Source of the DNA: Paenibacillus pabuli
Lineage (GTDB): Bacteria; Bacillota; Bacilli; Paenibacillales; Paenibacillaceae
DNA: 64,000 nucleotides
Reading direction: 5' to 3'
NCBI RefSeq assembly: GCF_023101145.1
Contig: NZ_CP073714.1
Location: forward strand, 682,001 to 746,000
The position numbers and the translations under genes were made by a program. The notes below the pieces were generated by a model, which worked only from the letters and a program-made list of their open reading frames with translations, was not told the DNA's origin and ran no database searches. Position 1 is the stretch's first letter; every line of letters starts with the position of its first letter. This document shows, piece by piece, positions 15,380 to 23,418 of this stretch.

Positions 15380-16635
15380 AACATATGAATGACGAATGGG
15401 AAAAAGTAGTCAGACAGGAGCCGTTTGCGGCGTCTCCTTTTACCGAGGAGCATAAGCAGAACGTACTTCGCCAGGTAGCCTGGCTCAAATCGGGATCTGC
15501 ACAGGAAATGAGTAATACTGGGGTTAAGTCTGCCGTGCAAAAAAAACTGCCCAATCCACACAGACGCCGTTTTCGCTCCCGCAGAGCCGTTATGGCGTGC
15601 ACGACGATTGCAGCCGTGGCAGCGGCGGTCATTCTCTGGAACGGACAGATTGTGGAGCCTGTAATCGAAAAGGTATATCCCACAGCAGCGCTGCAATATA
15701 CGGATGATGCCGGTATGAGCCTGCTCACAGACAAGATGAAAAAGAACGTAGCCGTCACGATGCGAGACTATCTTGGCAAACAATTACGTATAACCAAAGT
15801 GCAGGATATGCCTGTCTCTGGAAGAGTGTATGTCGAGGCTGGAAAAGAAGGCGATGAAGAATATGCCTTGATCTGGCTTGATGCGGCAACAGGCAATTTG
15901 CGTGAGGTTCAGATGAGACGAGAGATGGCAGCTAATGAGCTGGAGCATCGTTATTTGCGTCAAATTCCGTCACTGCTTGAAGGGATAAAAAGTGACCCTA
16001 CGCTAAAACCGATCTCAGCCAGACGTTATGTGAAAATGAAGCAGGGTCAGGAAAAACCAGTATGGTTCACAACAGTGTTTTTGGAGAATAGTAGGGGAAG
16101 TGGCAGTATCGAATGGACAAGGGATGAAGCAGTATCCGTTTCTGGTAGTGTGAGTTCAGATACTGTATCACAAGATTTAATAACAGAAGCCAGAATGTCG
16201 ATTGAAGCCTTGTCTGGTGAGCCCGCACCTGATTTGAAAAATATAATTTTTGAACAAAATGGCAAGACGCTTGAAGATACAACGGACCTGTATTTTGGAG
16301 ATCGGTATTTAGTAAGTAGAATTGGTGGGAGATTTAGCAACGGATATACTGTAATGGATTTCCAGAGGGGGATTCCAGAGCTTGAAACTCGGGAAGAGTA
16401 TGAGCTTTACTTTGAGAAGTTACGCAATATGAAGGAAAGTGTAATCAGGCAGAAAGCAGCACCAATAATCAAACAAATGTTCAATATCGATCTTGATCAT
16501 TATAAACTTGAAAGAGATCCAAATACGCCTGGATTGGTCACATTCCGTTCAGCAGAGACAAAGATCTACAATACTTTTAAGGTTCGATATGAAGACGATG
16601 CAAGGATTACAATGATTACAAGAATTGACCTCTAA
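15376..16635 (+). CDS. Putative membrane-anchored anti-sigma factor
   Basis: 419 residues from the ATG at 15376, coupled to the sigma gene. A cytoplasmic N-terminal stretch of about 60 residues (WEKVVRQEPFAASPFTEEHKQNVLRQV) precedes a single membrane helix after RRRFRSRRAV (AVMACTTIAAVAAAVILW). An outside domain of about 330 residues with YcdB/PepSY-like flavour follows (YALIWLDAATGNLREVQMRRE). The N-terminal part lacks the His-Cys-Cys zinc motif of ZAS anti-sigmas. Assignment rests mainly on position and topology. The signal sensed is unknown. Confidence 0.65.
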   Translation: MKHMNDEWEKVVRQEPFAASPFTEEHKQNVLRQVAWLKSGSAQEMSNTGVKSAVQKKLPNPHRRRFRSRRAVMACTTIAAVAAAVILWNGQIVEPVIEKVYPTAALQYTDDAGMSLLTDKMKKNVAVTMRDYLGKQLRITKVQDMPVSGRVYVEAGKEGDEEYALIWLDAATGNLREVQMRREMAANELEHRYLRQIPSLLEGIKSDPTLKPISARRYVKMKQGQEKPVWFTTVFLENSRGSGSIEWTRDEAVSVSGSVSSDTVSQDLITEARMSIEALSGEPAPDLKNIIFEQNGKTLEDTTDLYFGDRYLVSRIGGRFSNGYTVMDFQRGIPELETREEYELYFEKLRNMKESVIRQKAAPIIKQMFNIDLDHYKLERDPNTPGLVTFRSAETKIYNTFKVRYEDDARITMITRIDL

Positions 16636-16695
16636 GCCTTGGTTTCATATGGTACAATCATTTTAATAGATGATTGGAGCATAAGGAGCATAACG

Positions 16696-17154
16696 ATGAA
16701 ATATTTGGTGAGTTCATGTCTTGCTGGTGTAGCCTGCCGTTACAACGGAACAGCGAGTCTGGATGCTAAGATTCAGGAGCTTGTGGAGCAGGAACAGGCA
16801 AAGATGGTCTGCCCGGAGCTGCTTGGAGGATTTTCCACCCCGCGGGAGCCGGCTGAAATTATCGGCGGTACGGGCAAGGATGTGCTGGCAGGTACAGCCA
16901 AGGTCATGGAGAAGAGTGGTAATGACGTCACGGATCTGTACATCAAAGGAGCCTATCAGACACTTGAATGGGCGCAAAAACTGGATGTCACCTGTGTGGT
17001 GCTCAAAGAATTCAGTCCTTCCTGTGGTACACAGATGATCTACGATGGGAATTTTGCTAACCACAAAGTCGTGGGCGAAGGGGTTACTTCTGCTTTGCTT
17101 CGGCAAGAGGGATTTACGGTTATCTCTGAAAATGAGTTCATGGAACAGTTGTAA
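16696..17154 (+). CDS. DUF523 protein, TudS-like
   Basis: 152 residues from the ATG at 16696 (RBS AAGGAG); the longer frame to 16639 has no ribosome site. DUF523 motifs: VSSCLAGVACRYNG, CPELLGGFSTPREPAEI, VVLKEFSPSCGTQMIYDG. Three conserved Cys (in SSCLAG, VCPE, PSCG) are the ligands of the [4Fe-4S] cluster in TudS, a DUF523 enzyme shown to remove sulfur from thiouracil. Whether this protein has that activity is inference. It follows the anti-sigma gene by 60 nt and ends at a strong terminator. Confidence 0.8.
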   Translation: MKYLVSSCLAGVACRYNGTASLDAKIQELVEQEQAKMVCPELLGGFSTPREPAEIIGGTGKDVLAGTAKVMEKSGNDVTDLYIKGAYQTLEWAQKLDVTCVVLKEFSPSCGTQMIYDGNFANHKVVGEGVTSALLRQEGFTVISENEFMEQL

Positions 17155-17193
17155 TTGTTGTTATCACAATAATCTTTGATACGAATTACAGGT

Positions 17194-17235
17194 AGTCGCC
17201 ATGGGAAGCAGTAGATCCATGGCGACTTGTTTTTA
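17194..17235 (+). terminator. Terminator after DUF523 gene
   Basis: The perfect 11-bp stem AGTCGCCATGG / CCATGGCGACT has a 12-nt loop and is followed by TGTTTTT. Confidence 0.9.
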
Positions 17236-17307
17236 TTACAACAGGGCGTGCAACTGGCCATTAAAAACCTTGTTGAAAAAGCAATAGTTACTTTTATACA
17301 CTAAGAA

Positions 17308-17342
17308 ACATTATTGTGCGTACTTTTATATTTTGATTATAG
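17308..17342 (+). promoter_or_regulatory. Nitroreductase promoter with HxlR-type box
   Basis: ACATTATTGTGCGTACTTTT at 17308-17327 matches the dehydrogenase box at 1967-1986 (minus strand) in 18 of 20 bases. Both contain a -35 TTGTGC, and both have a -10 exactly 17 bp downstream (here TTATAG, 17337-17342). Confidence 0.65.
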
Positions 17343-17418
17343 AATCTAAAATAATACTCAGTCATTCAGGTTTAGACCATAAACATGAACATAAACAAAA
17401 AAAGGATGTGCAGATCAT

Positions 17419-18096
17419 ATGGAATTCTCGGCAAATGCCATTACAAAAGAAAACGTCTTGAACGCTTACCATTTTCGGCATGCAACCAAACAGTTTGATG
17501 CTTCACGTACCATTTCAGCAGAAGATTTCGAGTATATTCTGGAAACGGGACGATTGTCGCCAAGCTCGATCGGATTGGAACCATGGAAATTTCTGATTGT
17601 GCAAAACCCGGATTTCCGCAAGCGTCTGGCCGAAGTTTCTTCCGGGGCTCAGAAACAATTGGCGGCGGCAAGCCATTTTATTGTCATTCTGGCGCGATCC
17701 GATGCGAGTTATAACTCGCCATACGCGGAATATATGCTGAAGGAAATCAAGGGTATGCCGGATGACGTATTTGAGGTGACTCGTGAAGCTTATGGCAAGT
17801 TCCAAAAGAACCAACGAATGCTGGAGAACCCGCGTACTTTATTCGACTGGGCATCCAAACAGACTTATATCGCTCTCGGTAATATGATGACTGCGGCAGC
17901 GCTGATTGGTATTGATTCCTGCCCGATTGAAGGGTTTAACTATGAAGGCGTACATCGTATTCTGGAAGAGGAAGGTCTACTGGAGGATGGACTCTGGGAT
18001 GTTTCTGTCATGGCAGCCTTTGGTTATCGTGCGGTAGATCCGCCACGCGAGAAATCCCGTCAGCCTTTGGATAAAATCACGCAGTGGATTGATTAA
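17419..18096 (+). CDS. NAD(P)H-dependent nitroreductase (NfsB-like)
   Basis: 225 residues. Nitroreductase-fold motifs: FRHATKQFDASRTIS (FMN phosphate contact), ILETGRLSPSSIGLEPWKFLIV, WASKQTYIALGNMMTAAALIGIDSCPIEGFN and the closing KSRQPLDKIT. Such FMN enzymes reduce quinones or nitro compounds with NAD(P)H. A GGATGTG site precedes the ATG. Its promoter shares a 20-nt box with the MDR dehydrogenase beside HxlR, resembling the HypR-HypO pair of Bacillus subtilis. Monocistronic, with a terminator at 18137. Confidence 0.88.
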   Translation: MEFSANAITKENVLNAYHFRHATKQFDASRTISAEDFEYILETGRLSPSSIGLEPWKFLIVQNPDFRKRLAEVSSGAQKQLAAASHFIVILARSDASYNSPYAEYMLKEIKGMPDDVFEVTREAYGKFQKNQRMLENPRTLFDWASKQTYIALGNMMTAAALIGIDSCPIEGFNYEGVHRILEEEGLLEDGLWDVSVMAAFGYRAVDPPREKSRQPLDKITQWID

Positions 18097-18136
18097 AGAT
18101 TAACGTGTGATCTTCTATTTATATATAAATCATAAC

Positions 18137-18198
18137 GGGGGCGGTCCAATATAGTTGTTCAAGAAAAATTATATGGGACCACCCTTTGTTGTTTTATT
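18137..18198 (+). terminator. Terminator after nitroreductase gene
   Basis: The stem GGTCCaATATA / TATATgGGACC has extra outer GGG/CCC pairs and is followed by TTTGTTGTTTTATT. Confidence 0.7.
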
Positions 18199-18248
18199 CT
18201 AATGAACCGAGCACACGCTATTCGCTTCTATATACATAGTTCTGAGAT

Positions 18249-18345
18249 GTAACGAATTACAGAGATGTTATTTCGTCCAGTGGGTCGATTTTTACGTTCC
18301 GGGGCTAAGTTTATGAATGAATAACTACCCTGAGGTTCGTTAAAT
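18249..18345. repeat. Short interspersed repeat, copy A
   Basis: About 97 bp with imperfect terminal inverted arms: TAACGAATTACAGAGATG at the left, CTACCCTGAGGTTCGTTA at the right. It aligns with copy B at 49555-49648 through both arms and the adjacent GTTATT and AATAxCTAC segments, while the middle has diverged. A further GTAGGTTCGTTAG half-site follows at about 18381-18393. It has no coding capacity. It is a MITE-like or structured intergenic element. Confidence 0.55.
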
Positions 18346-18447
18346 TTAGAATTCCCTGATTATTTACCTTTTTAAGGTGCAGTAGGTTCGTTAGCGCTTT
18401 GATACGAGGGGGAAAACCCATTCGAAAGTTTCTTGTGATAAAAAAGC

Positions 18448-18476
18448 TTGAAAATACATAGATATCTATGTATAAT
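18448..18476 (+). promoter_or_regulatory. MarR gene promoter with autoregulatory operator
   Basis: -35 TTGAAA (18448-18453), exact 17-bp spacer, -10 TATAAT (18471-18476). The perfect 20-bp palindrome ATACATAGATATCTATGTAT (18454-18473) fills the spacer. The predicted transcription start is the A of the ATG at 18483. Confidence 0.8.
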
Positions 18477-18482
18477 GAACTC

Positions 18483-18905
18483 ATGCCAAAATACAACGCA
18501 ATTGCACTGATCGCAAGAATCAGAGATCACATTAACAAACAGATTGTTCAGGAGCTGGAGCAGCATAATGTTATAGGAATTGTCCCGTCCCACGGTGACA
18601 TCCTGATGTTCCTCTACCGTGAAGATGCACTGTCCATCAAGATGCTGGCGGAGCGAGTCCATCGGACCCAACCAACCGTCACCGTACTGGTGAACAAGCT
18701 GGAGAAGCTGGGATATGTAGAACGCAGTAAGAGTGCCGAAGACAGCCGAGTGACGATGATTCGTTTGACAGAGCAGGGGCGGCAGCTGGAACCTGTATTT
18801 CATCAAGTATCACAACAGATTAACGGGATGGTGTATGGTCATTTGACGGAAGATCAGGCGGATCAACTGGAGAGTTTGTTGACCGGTATCGTTCGCAAGT
18901 TATAA
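18483..18905 (+). CDS. MarR family transcriptional regulator (leaderless)
   Basis: 140 residues. Winged-helix core HGDILMFLYREDALSIKMLAERVHRTQPTVTVLVNKLEKLGYVERSKSAEDSRVTMIRLTEQG. An in-frame ATG at 18468 lies inside the promoter spacer and cannot be transcribed, so the start is the ATG at 18483. That ATG is six bases after the -10 and has no ribosome site, hence a leaderless mRNA. The operator palindrome in its own promoter recurs (18 of 20 bases) before the quinone reductase at 19092, so this protein probably represses itself and that gene. MhqR-like regulators respond to quinones in Bacillus; the same role here is inference. Confidence 0.85.
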   Translation: MPKYNAIALIARIRDHINKQIVQELEQHNVIGIVPSHGDILMFLYREDALSIKMLAERVHRTQPTVTVLVNKLEKLGYVERSKSAEDSRVTMIRLTEQGRQLEPVFHQVSQQINGMVYGHLTEDQADQLESLLTGIVRKL

Positions 18906-18923
18906 CGAAAACCATATAACCAT

Positions 18924-18998
18924 AAGCATTTTGCATAAATCAACAGGCCGAGACGATCGGACGATAAAAAAAACGCAAAATGCTTCACCTCCCTTTTT
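18924..18998 (+). terminator. Terminator after MarR gene
   Basis: The stem AAGCATTTTGC / GCAAAATGCTT (18924-18934, 18975-18985) encloses a loop with a CCGA / TCGG substem. It is followed by CACCTCCC and a T run. Confidence 0.6.
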
Positions 18999-19006
18999 TT
19001 ACTCAT

Positions 19007-19026
19007 ATATATAGATATCTATGCAT
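19007..19026 (+). promoter_or_regulatory. MarR operator at quinone reductase promoter
   Basis: ATATATAGATATCTATGCAT matches the MarR-gene palindrome at 18454-18473 in 18 of 20 bases, with the ATAGATATCTAT core unchanged. It lies 66 nt before the quinone reductase ATG. Confidence 0.7.
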
Positions 19027-19091
19027 ATTGCGGAGTACTATTTAAGTCTTTGGCAGCAAAAATGAACATAAACCTGGAGGGATTATTTCTT

Positions 19092-19673
19092 ATGAAACAT
19101 CTAATCGTATATGCACACCCGAACACAGACAGCTTGAACAACGCCATTTTGAAAACCGCAGTGGAAACACTTGAGGCTCAAGGCCACGAAGTCGTTGTAC
19201 GCGATCTGTACGCACTTGGATTCCAGCCCGTATTGAGTGCGGCGGATACAGCGTCCATGCGTGCAGGGCAGATTCCGCAGGATATCGCAACCGAACAGCA
19301 ATTTGTCGCGGACGCAGAGGCCATTACCTTTATTTATCCGATCTGGTGGACAGGTCTTCCTGCGATCATGAAAGGGTACGTCGATCGTGTATTCGCCTAC
19401 GGTTTCGCTTATGCTTCAGGTGAAGCAGGCATCGAGAAATTGCTGACAGGCAAAAAAGGTCTGATCATTAACACACACGGCACACCAAGTGAAATTTACA
19501 ACCAAATCGGCATGACTGCCAGCATAAAAATGACTTCTGATATCGGTATCTTCGATTTTGTAGGTATTGAAACGGTAGATCACTTGCTCTTCGGCAGTAT
19601 CGGTTATTTGGAGACATCGGCTTATCAGTCCATGCTGGAACAAGTAAAAGAAACGATCAGCACCAAATTCTAA
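19092..19673 (+). CDS. NAD(P)H quinone oxidoreductase (flavodoxin-fold, KefF/MdaB type)
   Basis: 193 residues from the ATG at 19092 (RBS GGAGGG); the longer frame to 19050 lacks support. Flavodoxin_2 motifs: LIVYAHPNTDSLNNAI (FMN phosphate loop), VVVRDLYALGFQPVLS, FIYPIWWTGLPAIMKGYVDRVFAYGFAY, GLIINTHGTPSEIY. It would reduce quinones by two electrons in the cytoplasm, avoiding semiquinone radicals. Lying behind a MarR operator beside the MarR gene, it resembles MhqR-controlled quinone detoxification. A weak hairpin follows at 19701. Confidence 0.87.
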   Translation: MKHLIVYAHPNTDSLNNAILKTAVETLEAQGHEVVVRDLYALGFQPVLSAADTASMRAGQIPQDIATEQQFVADAEAITFIYPIWWTGLPAIMKGYVDRVFAYGFAYASGEAGIEKLLTGKKGLIINTHGTPSEIYNQIGMTASIKMTSDIGIFDFVGIETVDHLLFGSIGYLETSAYQSMLEQVKETISTKF

Positions 19674-19700
19674 ACGTATACACATGTATTTATTGGCAGG

Positions 19701-19721
19701 CCGGTTCGTTCGTCGAATCGG
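19701..19721 (+). terminator. Weak terminator hairpin after quinone reductase
   Basis: The 8-bp stem CCGGTTCG / CGAATCGG (one G-T pair) has a 5-nt loop and is followed by TCTGTTTGGTTT. It lies just before the ArsR promoter. Confidence 0.5.
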
Positions 19722-19730
19722 TCTGTTTGG

Positions 19731-19759
19731 TTTGCAAAATGAAAGAAAGGCGGTATAAT
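19731..19759 (+). promoter_or_regulatory. ArsR-type gene promoter giving a leaderless mRNA
   Basis: -35 TTTGCA (19731-19736), 17-bp spacer, -10 TATAAT (19754-19759). The gene ATG begins six bases after the -10, the same geometry as the MarR gene at 18483. Confidence 0.65.
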
Positions 19760-19765
19760 CTACCC

Positions 19766-20077
19766 ATGGAACCTATACTCATATTCAAAGCATTATCCAA
19801 CGAGACACGTCGACAGATTCTGTTGTGGCTCAAAAACCCGGAACAGCACTTTCCACCGCTGGAATTATCCCAGCATCCGGATGCTGGAAAGAGCGGCATA
19901 TGTGTTGGAACGATTCAGGTGAAGGCCGGACTGGCTCAATCCGTCATATCCAGCTATCTGCTGACCATGCTCAAAGCCGGGTTGCTGATCTCCGAGCGCA
20001 GGGGACAGTGGACGTATTATCGCCGCAACGAAGAAACCATTCGTCAATTTGCCGAGTACGTACAGCACGAGCTATAA
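19766..20077 (+). CDS. ArsR-like winged-helix regulator (leaderless)
   Basis: 103 residues from the ATG at 19766. Fold: IFKALSNETRRQILLWLKNP, then TIQVKAGLAQSVISSYLLTMLKAGLLISERRGQWTYYRRNEETIRQFAEYV. No ELCVCDL metal-binding motif is present, so metal sensing is unlikely. There is no ribosome site, and the ATG lies six bases after a consensus TATAAT, predicting a leaderless transcript. The next gene (20242) encodes a luciferase-like oxidoreductase 164 nt away, a frequent partner of such regulators. It is probably the target, but no operator could be defined with confidence. Confidence 0.75.
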   Translation: MEPILIFKALSNETRRQILLWLKNPEQHFPPLELSQHPDAGKSGICVGTIQVKAGLAQSVISSYLLTMLKAGLLISERRGQWTYYRRNEETIRQFAEYVQHEL

Positions 20078-20188
20078 GCCGGACGCCGAGACGGAAGCAA
20101 GAATGCAGGTGCAGGCGGGTATTCCGTCCGGATGTAAACGGCTTGGGGAGCAGCGCTGTCACATCATTTTTTTGTGCTTTTACATCTA

Positions 20189-20202
20189 TATATCTGGATA
20201 TA
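20189..20202 (+). promoter_or_regulatory. Dyad upstream of LLM oxidoreductase
   Basis: TATATCTGGATATA is a perfect 6-bp-arm dyad with a two-base centre, 40 nt before the gene. It resembles, but does not match, the MarR palindrome core. It could be an operator for the MarR or ArsR protein. Confidence 0.35.
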
Positions 20203-20241
20203 CAAAAATAAAAATACAATCACAGAGGAGAACTTTCTATT

Positions 20242-21276
20242 ATGTCTACCGACAACACAGCTTCATCCCCTAAAAAACATATTAACGACGTTAAATTGTC
20301 CATTCTGGATTTGGCTCCTGTTGTTGTGGGTGCCACGCCTGCGGATGCGCTTCGCAACAGTCTGGATCTCGCTCAGCACGCGGAGCGTTGGGGATACCAC
20401 CGTTACTGGGTAGCGGAGCATCACAACATGCCGGGCATCGCTTCTTCCGCGACCTCGGTTGTCATTGGTTACCTTGCAGGTGGAACGAAGACGATCCGTC
20501 TCGGTTCAGGCGGTATCATGCTGCCTAACCATGCGCCGCTTGTCATTGCCGAGCAGTTTGGCACATTGGAATCCCTGTATCCAGGCCGTATTGATCTGGG
20601 ACTGGGCCGTGCACCGGGTAGTGACCGTCGTACGTCACTTGCCTTGCGCAAAGACCTGAACAGCGGTGAAGACTTCCCCGAACTGCTGGCTGAACTTAGA
20701 GCATACTTTGATGCTTCTGCTACATCGTATCATGCGCCTGTTCGCGCAGTCCCCGGCGAAGGATTAAATATCCCGATTTACCTGCTCGGTTCCAGTGATT
20801 TCAGTGCTCGTCTTGCTGGACAGCTGGGACTGCCGTTTGCTTTTGCCAGCCACTTCTCACCGGATTACACCCGGATTGCACTTGAAACGTATCGGAGCAG
20901 TTTCCAGCCATCCGATCACTTGAAAGAGCCCCACGTTATTGTGGGTGTAAATGCAGTCGTTGCGGATACCGACGAAGAAGCCGCATGGCTTGGTACAACG
21001 ATGCAGCAGCAGTTCCTGAACATTATTCGTGGCACAACCGGATTGGTGCAGCCACCAGCCGATATGGAAGGCAAATGGACGGATCGCGAGAAAGCTGGTG
21101 TTGAGCAGACGCTGAAAGCAGCTGTGAACGGTTCTCCGGAGACTGTGCGTGGTCAACTGGAATCGTTTATTGCTCAGACCCAAGCGGATGAGCTGATTAT
21201 TACGTCAATGATTTATGATCATCAGGCACGCCTGCACTCGTATGAGCTGATTGCTCAACTGGCGGGAAAAGCATAA
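20242..21276 (+). CDS. LLM-class flavin-dependent oxidoreductase (luciferase-like)
   Basis: 344 residues. Group-1 luciferase-like monooxygenase (YhbW type): [116 protein letters not shown]. These enzymes use reduced FMN and oxygen on small organic substrates. RBS GAGGAG. The substrate is unknown. The context of MarR, quinone reductase and ArsR suggests detoxification of reactive organics. A terminator follows at 21352. Confidence 0.87.
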   Translation: MSTDNTASSPKKHINDVKLSILDLAPVVVGATPADALRNSLDLAQHAERWGYHRYWVAEHHNMPGIASSATSVVIGYLAGGTKTIRLGSGGIMLPNHAPLVIAEQFGTLESLYPGRIDLGLGRAPGSDRRTSLALRKDLNSGEDFPELLAELRAYFDASATSYHAPVRAVPGEGLNIPIYLLGSSDFSARLAGQLGLPFAFASHFSPDYTRIALETYRSSFQPSDHLKEPHVIVGVNAVVADTDEEAAWLGTTMQQQFLNIIRGTTGLVQPPADMEGKWTDREKAGVEQTLKAAVNGSPETVRGQLESFIAQTQADELIITSMIYDHQARLHSYELIAQLAGKA

Positions 21277-21351
21277 ACGGAAGTGAAAGTAAGTTAAAGT
21301 TAAGGCGCAATATTCGACGTTAAACATAGATGCGGATGCCGCTGACATATT

Positions 21352-21398
21352 AACGGCTGGTCTCTTCGGAGGCGAGCCGTTTTGTGGTAGGTTTTTTT
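21352..21398 (+). terminator. Terminator after LLM oxidoreductase gene
   Basis: The 7-bp outer stem AACGGCT / AGCCGTT (21352-21358, 21375-21381) is followed by TTGTGGTAGG and a T7 run. Confidence 0.65.
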
Positions 21399-21612
21399 CA
21401 AATTTCAAAGGAGACGTATGGGGCAGAAGGTTCTTTTTAGGGTAAAATAATCTTATTGGTCTAATTTGAAACGGTTAAACAGCGCCATACGTATAAATTC
21501 AGTGTGTTATACATATGTTGGCTTGTACAAGCAACTTTATGCGCAGACAAGAAACATATAGGTTTACAACGTATGCTTGGATAAAGGATACATAAGAGAG
21601 GAAGACACGCCT
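21399..21612 (+). other. Intergenic stretch before AI-2E-family gene
   Basis: Nothing strong is visible. A ten-codon ORF (21418-21450, MGQKVLFRVK) has an AAAGGAG site but no other support. AT-rich sequence between 21440 and 21560 probably holds the promoter of the following gene. Confidence 0.3.
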
Positions 21613-22773
21613 ATGGAGCAGCCCGAGCAACCCCGCATCTGGCCGGATCGGTTTAAGCGATTTTTTTTGAATAACAAATTTGTCCTTTTTCTGTTAATTC
21701 TGCTGCTGGTAGGACTGAACGTAATGGTTCTCACCAAGGTATCCTTTGTTTTGCATCCGCTCGCAGTGTTAATCAAGACAATTGTGCTGCCGATTATTCT
21801 GTCGGGTATTCTCTATTATCTGTTGAATCCGATTGTGGATGTGATGGAACGATGGAAGATCAAGCGCGGCTGGTCCATTCTGATTTTATATCTCGCTATC
21901 GGAGGTATATTGACAGTTGTTGTACTGGCAGTCATTCCGGTGGTGCGCAACCAGATCATGGGGCTGATCGAGAATTTTCCAACGTACAGTGAGACGGTAA
22001 AGCATCAATTTGAAGAACTTACGGGCAGCCAGCTGTTTAGTCAGTTCCAGGAGACGGTGAATCTGAATGCCCAGGACTGGTGGGGCACGATTTCCCAGAA
22101 AGCCACTGAAATTCTGAATTCGACCTGGACCAAATTGGGCGGATTCCTCGGAGCGTTCACCGAGACGGTGCTGTCCATTGTCACGGTTCCGTTTATCCTG
22201 TTCTATCTGTTGAAAGACGGCAAGAAGCTTCCAGCGAAAATTCTGTCTTTCCTGCCAATCAAGAGCCGTACAGGTGCAATGCATGTGCTGGAAGATATCA
22301 ATCACCAGATCAGTTCGTTCATTCGTGGACAGATCATCGTCAGCTTCTGCATCGGTATTCTGCTCTACATCGGTTATATGATTATCGGTCTGGACTATGC
22401 GCTGATTCTTGCAATTATCGCATCGTTCACGAGTGTTGTACCTTACCTGGGACCTGCAATCGCGATTACGCCTGCGTTGATCGTGGCTCTGGTCACTTCC
22501 CCGGTGATGCTGCTGAAGATGGTGGCGGTGTGGACGATCGTGCAATTAATTGAGGGTAAATTCATCTCACCTCAGATTATGGGCAAAACGCTCAAAATTC
22601 ACCCGATTACGATTATCTTTGTCATTCTGACTTCAGGCAATCTGTTCGGTGTGGTGGGCATCCTGCTGGCCGTTCCGGGATACGCGGTGCTGAAAGTGTG
22701 TGTGTCGCATATCTTCAACTGGTTCAAGGAAAGATCCGGCCTGTATGATCCGAAGAATAACAATTTATTGTAA
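21613..22773 (+). CDS. AI-2E family transporter (membrane permease)
   Basis: 386 residues from the ATG at 21613; a frame from the TTG at 21577 is possible but has no better ribosome site. PF01594 pattern: helices around [18 protein letters not shown] and [38 protein letters not shown], and a central extracytoplasmic helical segment ([23 protein letters not shown]). Then follow [20 protein letters not shown] and the [35 protein letters not shown] block. Some members move AI-2 or Na+/H+; this one cannot be specified. Monocistronic, with a large hairpin downstream. Confidence 0.85.
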   Translation: MEQPEQPRIWPDRFKRFFLNNKFVLFLLILLLVGLNVMVLTKVSFVLHPLAVLIKTIVLPIILSGILYYLLNPIVDVMERWKIKRGWSILILYLAIGGILTVVVLAVIPVVRNQIMGLIENFPTYSETVKHQFEELTGSQLFSQFQETVNLNAQDWWGTISQKATEILNSTWTKLGGFLGAFTETVLSIVTVPFILFYLLKDGKKLPAKILSFLPIKSRTGAMHVLEDINHQISSFIRGQIIVSFCIGILLYIGYMIIGLDYALILAIIASFTSVVPYLGPAIAITPALIVALVTSPVMLLKMVAVWTIVQLIEGKFISPQIMGKTLKIHPITIIFVILTSGNLFGVVGILLAVPGYAVLKVCVSHIFNWFKERSGLYDPKNNNLL

Positions 22774-22840
22774 CCGGAGTGGGCAAGCACTTAGCTGGAC
22801 CCGTGACGAACTTTGCTTTTGTCAAAACGGTGCCCTTATT

Positions 22841-22891
22841 CAACAGAACCCCCGTCCATCGGCTAACAGCCGAGAGGCGGGGGTTCTGTTG
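22841..22891. terminator. Long hairpin between convergent AI-2E and ArsR genes
   Basis: The 14-bp outer stem CAACAGAACCCCCG / CGGGGGTTCTGTTG encloses an inner CGGCT / AGCCG stem. It lacks a clear T tract but sits between convergent genes and probably terminates both. Confidence 0.65.
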
Positions 22892-22912
22892 TGTGAACAG
22901 GCAGGCTAATGC

Positions 22913-23284
22913 CTAGCCATGTTTAATATGCTGAAGCGTCTGCAGGAAAATCTGCTCAATGTGTGCATCATCCAGAGAATAATACACGGTCTTGCCCTCT
23001 TTGCGCCGCTTGACAATCCGCATGTTGCGGAGTGATCGCAGCTGGTGCGAAATGGCCGACTGTCCCATATCGAGCAGCACCGTCAGATCGTGCACACATA
23101 ATTCCTTCTGCAACAGCGCATCAATAATACGAAGCCGTGTCGGGTCGCTGAAAGCCTTGAACCAATCAGCCATCTCGGATGAGGTTTCGCGATCCATGAG
23201 AGAAGCACGAATGGTCTGCACGTCAGCCTCTGTTCCAGAGCAGGCCGCGTCGCATTCGGCTGGAGCTTTAACCGGTTGTTCCAT
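22913..23284 (-). CDS. ArsR/SmtB family zinc-type sensor repressor (CzrA-like)
   Basis: 123 residues. Winged helix: WFKAFSDPTRLRIIDALLQKELCVHDLTVLLDMGQSAISHQLRSLRNMRIVKRRKEGKTVYYSLDD. The alpha-3N metal site is partial (ELCVHDL rather than ELCVCDL). The C-terminal helix keeps D-x-H-(x10)-H-x2-H (DAHIEQIFLQTLQHIKH), exactly the CzrA/SmtB alpha-5 zinc ligand spacing. An N-terminal Cys pair (CDAAC) may add ligands. It is divergent from the P-type ATPase gene, whose promoter carries a matching dyad at 23463. Expected role: release from DNA on excess Zn(II) or Co(II). Confidence 0.88.
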   Translation of the reverse strand: MEQPVKAPAECDAACSGTEADVQTIRASLMDRETSSEMADWFKAFSDPTRLRIIDALLQKELCVHDLTVLLDMGQSAISHQLRSLRNMRIVKRRKEGKTVYYSLDDAHIEQIFLQTLQHIKHG

Positions 23285-23317
23285 TTCCTATCACCACCTA
23301 TATGAACTCAACCTTTG

Positions 23318-23329
23318 ATTTGATCAAAT
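23318..23329. promoter_or_regulatory. Palindrome in the ArsR-ATPase intergenic region
   Basis: ATTTGATCAAAT is a perfect 12-bp palindrome 34 nt upstream of the repressor start. It could be an autoregulatory site; no partner copy was found. Confidence 0.35.
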
Positions 23330-23418
23330 GTTCTTCGATAAGCCTATTATATCCAAAAAACGTCTAAAGCGAAATGATTACTATTAGCATATTCTGTATG
23401 AAAAATCAACTGGAATTG

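Noticed and set aside
18468-18482. ATG at 18468 as start of the MarR gene
   Set aside because: It lies inside the spacer and -10 region of the gene's own promoter, so it cannot be in the mRNA.
21418-21450. Ten-codon ORF (MGQKVLFRVK) with an AAAGGAG site before the AI-2E-family gene
   Set aside because: Too short, no regulatory hairpin around it and no codon run suggesting a leader peptide.
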